From assembly GCA_951640165.1 (NCBI GenBank), contig OX621263.1:14824001-14888000 (forward strand): DNA of 64,000 bases, given 5' to 3'. A program made the translations under genes and the position numbers. The first letter of the stretch is position 1, and every line of letters starts with the position of its first letter. The stretch comes from Pseudoips prasinana. Lineage: Eukaryota; Arthropoda; Insecta; Lepidoptera; Nolidae. This document shows, piece after piece, positions 57,911-64,000 of the stretch. The notes beneath the pieces were generated by a model. The model ran no database searches. It was not told the DNA's origin and worked only from the letters and a program-made list of their open reading frames with translations.

Positions 57911-59192
57911 GGTCTTTACCTATGAAATTGCCGTTCTGCAGTACTGGCCATTTCAAATCAAAATAATTTTTGTTTGGCTAAGAATTCTAATTTCAAATTA
58001 ATTTTATTTTAAAAACATGGATTCTTTTTTCCAAAAGTAGTCATTTCTTTATTGATTAGTGTTACATTTTCATCGCATTTCAATCTTTTTCGTCATCATG
58101 GATACGTTAAAAATTCGAGTAATTATGGAATATGAGTACCGTCGTGGCAGCAACGCGGCACAAGCGGCACGCAACATCAACGACGTTTACGGAGCTAACA
58201 CTACAAACCAACGCACCACCTGTTATTGGTTTGCTCGCTTCCGTTCTGGAAATTTCGACCTGAAAAATGAACCTCGCGGTCGTCCGAAGACTTTGGTCGA
58301 CAATGACGAATTAAAGGCGGTTGTGGAAGCTGATGATACACAATCTACGGCTGAATTAGCAGCAGCTTTCGACGTTAGCGTCAAAACAATATTGGTCCAT
58401 TTGCGTCAAATTGGCAAGGTAAAAAAGCTTGACAAATGGGTGCCCCACGAACTCAATGATCGCCAGCGCGAAGTACGCGTCGAGACGTGCCTTGCACTGC
58501 TCAACAGACACACAAATGAAGAAATTTTGAACCGCATTGTTACCTGCGATGAAAAATGGATTCTGTTTGATAACCGCAAGCGCTCAGCAAGTTGGTTGGA
58601 TCCTGGTTCAGCACCTAAACAATGCCCTAAACGAAAACTTACCCCTAGAAAAGTGATGGTCACTGTTTGGTGGTCTAGCGCCGGTGTGATTCATCACAGC
58701 TTCTTACCAAACGGGGTGAGCATTACTGCAGATGTGTACTGTGAAGAACTGAGCACAATGATGGAGAAGCTGGCGCATCTCCAACCAGCATTGGTCAATC
58801 GCTCGTCTCCGCTGCTCCTGCACGACAACGCGCGACCTCATACTGCACAGCAGACGGTCTCCAAGTTGCAAGAACTGGGGTTGGAAGCTCTCCGTCATCC
58901 GCCCTACTCACCAGACCTTGCGCCTACAGACTACTACTTTTTCCAGAATTTGGATAACTTCTTGGCGGGAAAAAAATTCAATACCCGAGAGGCAGTACAA
59001 AATGCCTTTGAAGAATTTGTTGCCTCCCGTCCAGCTGATTTCTTTAAGAAGGGCATCAATAAACTGCCACTGCGATGGCAAAGATGCATTGATTGCATGG
59101 GTGATTACTTCGATTAATACAAATAAAAAAATTCATGAAAAAAATTCGTTTAAATTTTTTCATACAAAACGGCAATTTCATAGGTAAAGACC
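57911..59192 (+). mobile_element. mariner element, copy 2 (intact, 1282 bp)
   Basis: Inverted ends GGTCTTTACCTATGAAATTG and complement, with TA at 57909-57910 and 59193-59194. Inserted in the tail of a SINE. Differs from copy 1 at only two bases that I found. Confidence 0.97.
58098..59117 (+). CDS. Intact mariner transposase (339 residues)
   Basis: ATG at 58098 in the context ATCATGG; the frame is open for 13 more codons upstream but with no ATG. N-terminal paired-like DNA-binding region with two helix-turn-helix parts (about residues 10-110), linker WVPHEL, then the DD34D catalytic core: TCDEKW, LLHDNARPH, and YSPDLAPTDYYFF, with exactly 34 residues between the second and third aspartates. 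WVPHEL and YSPDLAP are standard for mariner. I think it belongs near the cecropia-type subfamily, but this is not checked. It cuts and pastes its own element at TA sites. No break was seen, so this copy could be active. Confidence 0.95.
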   Translation: MDTLKIRVIMEYEYRRGSNAAQAARNINDVYGANTTNQRTTCYWFARFRSGNFDLKNEPRGRPKTLVDNDELKAVVEADDTQSTAELAAAFDVSVKTILVHLRQIGKVKKLDKWVPHELNDRQREVRVETCLALLNRHTNEEILNRIVTCDEKWILFDNRKRSASWLDPGSAPKQCPKRKLTPRKVMVTVWWSSAGVIHHSFLPNGVSITADVYCEELSTMMEKLAHLQPALVNRSSPLLLHDNARPHTAQQTVSKLQELGLEALRHPPYSPDLAPTDYYFFQNLDNFLAGKKFNTREAVQNAFEEFVASRPADFFKKGINKLPLRWQRCIDCMGDYFD

Positions 59193-59199
59193 TATTATT

Positions 59200-59490
59200 A
59201 TAATCTTATCAGCAGAAAGCCGCCTACTGCTGGACAAAGGCCTCTTCCAGAGATCTTCACCATGCACTATCCACATCCTACCACCCTCACAAGATCATCA
59301 TCTCAGAAGATGGGAATCTTCTAGGGGGCCTGTCCACGCTGCGTCTTCCGGTTCGTGGTCGCCACTCGAGAACCTTTCTGCCCCAGCGGCCGTCGGTTCT
59401 ACGCGCTATGTGCCCTGCCCACTGCCACTTCAGCTTGGCAATTCTTCGGGATAGTCGGTTACTTTGGTTCGTTATTTGGGTTGATAGATA
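59200..59490 (-). pseudogene. RTE-type LINE C-terminal remnant
   Basis: Minus-strand reading gives KLKWQWAGHIARRTDGRWG then EWRPRTGRRSV, the standard end of RTE-type ORF2. Plus-strand text from CAGCAGAAAGCCGCCTACTG to AATTCTTCGGG. Confidence 0.7.
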
Positions 59491-59671
59491 AATGTCAATA
59501 GCACTTTATGGCCAACTCGGGAAACAGCCTCGATTTCACCATCGGTGGGTGATTAAGTATGCTTGCGCTAGACCAAAGATGCAGTGTAGTATAGGAAAGG
59601 AATTTGTTGGGCCTCATGCTAAACACAGTAGGTACCTTCTATTTTTTATGTACACAGTAACAAGTAAATAA

Positions 59672-59928
59672 TAAAAATAATATATAGGGATAATGTCACA
59701 CAGATCATTCTAGCCCCAAACTAAGCAAAGCTTGTACTATGGGTACCAGGAGACGATATACATTCTTATATAGATAGATAAATACTTAAATACATAGAAA
59801 ACATCCATGACTCAGAAACAAATATTCGTGCTCATCACACAAATATTTGCACTTACCGGGGACCTCGAACCCAGGACCACCAGCTTCGTAGGCAGGAGCA
59901 CTACCAACTAGGCTATGGTGACCGTCAA
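59672..59928 (-). mobile_element. tRNA-headed SINE, type A, copy 3
   Basis: Reverse copy of the unit at 28244. The B-box region reads GGTTCGAGGTCCCC on the minus strand, so it is slightly worn. Confidence 0.85.
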
Positions 59929-60263
59929 ATAAAAGCAAGTATACAAAATGAAAGAGTAGTACAAAGGCACTGCTTATTTCTAATGAAATCTCTTCCAACA
60001 ATGACTTCTTACTAGTGAATAGAGTTTTAGATTTTTGTTACGTATCACAGATTGATGTCAAAAACTCGTATGGTTTTATCTTGATTGCTAAATACCTCAG
60101 TTCCATATACTTAAGACTACTTAAGACGGGCCTGTTGGCGTGGTTGGCAAATGCTTGTTTTTCATGCCGGAGGTCGTGAATTCGATTCCCACCCAGGACA
60201 GATATTTGGGTGCATGAACATGTCTTTTTGTCCTGAGTCTGGATGTAATTATCTATATAAATA

Positions 60264-63206
60264 TGTTGATGTAGTTAAGGTTCACTTTTGAATGTAGGAC
60301 AATCGTAGAAATACAAACACGTCTTGCTTGAGTGGTGATTTTATTACGACTGGTTAAGGAGTGGGGCAAATACATTCATATTGGACCGAACATACCGCCC
60401 ACCAAAAGGGATTAATAATACCTTTTACATAATTACCTTTCAAATAAGAAAGCTAACTCTAAATAGGAATCATGCAATAACAAAGTTGATTTTTATCATA
60501 ATTAGCGTAGGTCGACTAATAGATCAATATTCCATAATAACATTATTAATTAACTACAACATTAGTTTCATTTTACAAAACAAATTGAGAGTCTCTAAAC
60601 ATAAATTATTAAATTTGGAAGCAATCAATCAAGGAACAAACAATAAAATATTGGATTCAACGTAAAACATACAAAGATCAAGTATTGTATTCTCCCGCCC
60701 ACCGTGAGTATTGGTTTTTCGTCCAAGTATGGACCATTTTATGCAGGTTTCCATCGAGTCGTCGGTCGTCTATTGTTTGATTTTCCTTTAACTGTAGAAA
60801 TCTCTTCATTATTGTAATAGTCTTCAACCATTTTGGTAAGTTTCAAAATTTTCAACTTTTCTGTACAAGGAATTTTCATCTTTTTTATAGTCAGGTAAGT
60901 ATTAACATTATTTTTTCTTTCTAGGTCTGTTTCTTCAGTACTCTTCGATTTCATAAGTTCATTTAGATCTAGCTTATGATGCATTACTAGGATTTGTTCA
61001 TTTGAAGTTGGTGCTTCTATATTTCCAAATAATATCCAACCGAAGCTTGTATTTTGGGCACATGGGGAGCCTGGGGGACCTTTGATAATTTCAGCCTTTA
61101 AAATATGAGCACAAACTTCAACGCCCAACAGCATGTCTATTCGCCCTGGTGTGTGGTAGCTCGGATCTGCCAGGGTGAGTGCTGCTAAGTGCGGCCAGGC
61201 GTGCAGTGAATCAGTAATTGTTTGGGATGGCAAGTGTGAGGATAATTGCGTTGGCATAACATAAGCATCTATAGTAATCCTGCCATCTTCATCATATCTT
61301 GAGTTAAGTTCGACCTTTACCACGTTATTAACCGTAGTATGTGTTGTTCCAATGCCAGTGATTGTTCCTTGAATTGGGATTCTCTTTACCTTTAAAAGCT
61401 GCGCCGCTCGCTCACTAATAAAATTTGCCTGTGACCCTTGATCAATGAGAGCTCTCATTGTTGTACTACGTCCCTCTTCATCTTTCACTCGAACCAGTGC
61501 AGTAGCAAGCAAAGCGGCTGACTTCTTGGATACAAAATGTGTTGATATCGAAATCTCCGACTTATCACTGTGTTTACAGGTATCTACTGTATCAGCAATG
61601 TGTGTGTGATGAGTTTTGACATTATCTGATTGACCGCTGCTGGGTTTATGTAGCAGTGTGTGATGGCGGCGGTTGCATCTTCTACAGGACATTCGATTAC
61701 GACATCTCATGGCAGAATGTCCTGACATCAGACAATTGAAACATAAATTGTTTTTCTTAATAAAATCACTTCGTTCATATGGCTGCAACTTACAAAATTC
61801 TTTACAATGACACAGAGCGTGCTCATTGTTACACATATGACACATCTTGATGGTTGGTGATGTAACTCTTTTCTGTATGTGGAATGGAACGACTTCGCCT
61901 TAAGAAAAGACGGCTCCTTTTTATATATAGGGTTAATCATCTCCAAAGTACGATATTTTGTCTCCAGGAACGTTTTTAATTCTTCCCATGTAGGTAATGT
62001 ATCACTCTGTCCCTTGTATGAATAATTCTCCCAGGCTGTGTGCGTATCCACGTCTAATTTTTGTACGACTAAGTATATCATTAATTATTGATCCCAGGAT
62101 TCCGTAGCTATTTCTTGATTTGTCAGGTTATTCAAACACTGAGAGGTTGTATCTAACAAGTTCTTTATTTGGATAGCGGATGGAGTAATAATTTTCTTTT
62201 GATTGAATAATTTTTGAAGTAAGGCGTGAACTATCATACGTTTGTTTCCATATCGTTGAGCTAGTGTACTCCAAGCCTGTTCATAATTACTCTCAGTGAC
62301 AATAACATACTTTAAAAGCTCCTTGGGTTCACCAACCAAACTCAGCTTAAGATAATGTAACTTTTCTACATTACACAAAGACGTGTTGTTGCGTACCAGC
62401 GATGTAAACATGTCTCGAAACATTGGCCAGTCATCATAGCTCCCAGTGAATGTAGGTATCTCGATACGGGGTAACTTAACACGCGGCTGCGACGATGATT
62501 TATGTACTTGTATCTGATCGCTTATCGTACCTGTACACATCGACTCCAACATGTCCTTCAAATCACCTTGTAAACAGGAACACAAATCTTCTACAACAAA
62601 ATAATGTTCGTTTACGAAATACGGGAGCTCGTTACGTTTACATTTCGGCGTACACTTCACCAATTCTTGGTGTGTCTTATTAAACGTTTGCCAATATTCT
62701 TCGATACACTTTAACTTCGTTTCTATATAACCTTTTGTCATTCTTTGCTTCGGACATTTCTTTAAATTACTTTGTGTTTTTTGTAACAGTAAATAAGTAT
62801 CTTCTAATGCGTTAACTAACTGTTGCTGTTCACTGGTTAACGTAACACTCATTGTGCAGATAGGTATATTCTTTTATAATGAATTAAGTTAGTTTTAAGC
62901 ACTCGTAGTTTAGTTTTAAAGTAAATTGAATATCTTGTTTACAAGTTAAAACGGACGCACTAATAATAACTTGTATTAAAAACTGCAACTCGGAAGCTCA
63001 GGAATGCGGCCTTTTGTTCTCGATCGCCGGGTCGTCCTTATCTATTTCTTTGAAGTGTTCGGCTCGTTTGGACCATATGTTGATGTAGTTAAGGTTCACT
63101 TTTGAATGTAGGACAATCGTAGAAATACAAACACGTCTTGCTTGAGTGGTGATTTTATTAAGACTGGTTAAGAAGTGGGGCAAATACATTCATATTGGAC
63201 CGAACA
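60264..63206 (-). mobile_element. BEL/Pao retrotransposon, internally deleted
   Basis: Bounded by two 129-bp direct repeats (60264-60392 and 63078-63206) that differ at two positions. On the minus strand each begins TGTTCGGTCC and ends CATCAACA, so it follows the TG...CA rule. A GGTGGGCGG run next to the left repeat fits a polypurine tract for minus-strand transcription. Gag and the protease region are present but broken; the reverse transcriptase, RNase H and integrase are absent. Flanks ATATAAATA and ATATAAGTA suggest the duplicated target, though they include repetitive SINE text. Confidence 0.9.
60739..62852 (-). pseudogene. BEL/Pao gag and aspartic protease region, broken
   Basis: From 62852: a Gag of the DUF1759 type (LPRIEIPTFTGSYDDWPMFR), interrupted by TAA at 62087-62085 and then continuing (YLVVQKLDVDTHTAWENYS). 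A frameshift near 61870 leads to the frame 61845-60739, with zinc knuckles (CFNCLMSGHSAMRC and CRRCNRRHH) and a protease-like domain with LIDQGSQANFIS and FGWILFG. The frame then ends in a short unrelated tail where RT should begin. It cannot move alone. Confidence 0.85.
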
Positions 63207-63235
63207 ATATAAGTATGTATTTACAAAAGAAAAAA

Positions 63236-63532
63236 ACTTGAGAGGTGTCAAGGGACACCCGGATGGAACGAAGTTATTTCTTATTATTTATTATGCACAA
63301 AAAACCTGTATACACTCAACAAAAATAATCGTCGCGACACCACACTGTTCAATGCGAAATAGAAATGAAAATATCTGGCTTGCTTTCTATAAGAGAGAGA
63401 GAGAGAGAGAGAGATAGACAGACAGAGAAACATGCGCACGCCGCACAGCTGCAAAAAGTGTCGTGACAACTTTTCGTAAGAATTTTTTTCCGTCTAGCCG
63501 TAGTCACAACGCGCGATAAGGAACTTCGTTCC
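63236..63532. mobile_element. 297-bp MITE inside the SINE
   Basis: Starts ACTTGAGAGGTGTCAAGGGA then CACCCGGATGGAACGAAGTT, and ends AAGGAACTTCGTTCC, which complements part of the start. Contains an AG microsatellite at 63389-63416. A run of A on both sides is all I can see as duplication. Confidence 0.6.
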
Positions 63533-63789
63533 AAAAGTAGTAAATCAGTTATCTGGTTTCCATAGTACAAGCACTGCTTAGTTTGGAATCAGATGGCCGT
63601 GTGTAAATAATGTCCCAGGATGTCAATATTATTTGTTGGTTGTTTGTTGTTGTTGTAGCAGTATCGGAAAAAGGGAACAAGGACTATATTATTTTTAATT
63701 ATATAGGTTTAAGCTCGTCACCACCACCATCACGTCAGCCTATTGAATGCCACTACTAGTCAAAGGCCTTCCCAATAGATTTCTGCAAA

Positions 63790-63955
63790 GGGATAGAATA
63801 GAATATTATAGAATAGTATAGAATAGAATAGAATACAATACAATAGAATAAAATAGAATAGAATAGAATAGAATATAATAGAATAGAATAGAATAGAATA
63901 GAATAGAATAGACTAGAATAGAATATAATAGAATATAATAGAATAGAATAGAATA
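63790..63955. repeat. GAATA pentamer microsatellite
   Basis: More than 25 imperfect copies of TAGAA. The following text (TACTCTTTATTGTACACC) looks like a LINE 3' end on the minus strand, so the pentamers are probably its tail. Confidence 0.9.
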
Positions 63956-64000
63956 CTCTTTATTGTACACCATAAAAATAAATACAACATGGGATATTAA

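Larger units (their letters stand above)
60127..63640 (+). mobile_element. tRNA-headed SINE, type B, copy 2, split in three
   Basis: Parts at 60127-60263, 63207-63235 and 63533-63640 together match the SINE at 10824-11079. The first gap is a BEL/Pao element; the second is a 297-bp MITE. Confidence 0.85.

Overview
The window looks like nuclear DNA from a moth or butterfly (Lepidoptera). It is AT-rich and gene-poor. It carries repeat types I associate with lepidopteran genomes: Helitrons with a TCTATATA start and a CTAG end, Helitron-like repeats starting near CTAATATTATAAATGCGAAA, tRNA-headed SINEs, a 5S-rRNA-headed SINE, CR1/jockey/RTE/R1-like LINE remnants, a BEL/Pao element, mariner, hAT, and a repeat ending in CGACTCGCACTTGGCCGG. 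This is inference from sequence only; no database was searched. All ORFs were judged by eye, and several long open frames begin with a non-ATG codon, so I give the first ATG or a splice site where it matters.

Layout. 0-3.4 kb (minus): a probable host gene of unknown function, two exons with matching splice phase, running off the left edge. 4.7-12 kb: repeats, including a Helitron (7073-10288) that has lost most of its RepHel gene and is interrupted by a mariner (8531-9812). 12.3-13.2 kb: a 39-bp minisatellite. 14.4-20.3 kb: two head-to-head LINE copies, the right one nearly complete but dead. 20.9-24.6 kb: LINE remnants, then an array of 102-bp self-complementary units. 24.8-30.9 kb: a decayed hAT-like element with a second, long-inverted-repeat element inside it. 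33.7-35.0 kb: an intact cysteine-rich gene of unknown function. 35.1-37.5 kb: repeats. 38.5-42.6 kb: an intact 841-residue transposase-like gene flanked on both sides by repeated TCATTACC-type motifs. 42.7-57.6 kb (minus): dispersed exons of a probable host C2H2 zinc-finger gene; its apparent intron holds a 7.4-kb foldback-type element (47817-55239) bounded by a perfect 8-bp duplication. 57.7-64 kb: SINEs, an intact mariner, and a BEL/Pao element inserted in a SINE.

How the parts relate. The host genes appear to be the leftmost gene, the cysteine-rich gene and the zinc-finger gene. Most of the rest is mobile DNA, often nested, so relative ages can be read: mariner inside Helitron, mariner inside a SINE tail, a BEL element and a MITE inside one SINE, a 5S-headed SINE inside the hAT, and a LINE plus a Helitron-like repeat inside the foldback element. 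The two mariner copies differ at only two positions I could find, and one of these makes a stop codon in the left copy, so mariner moved recently in this lineage. The strongest candidates for something little described are the 47.8-55.2 kb foldback element, the 38.5-42.6 kb element, the long-inverted-repeat element with a small spliced zinc-motif gene, and the 5S-derived SINE.
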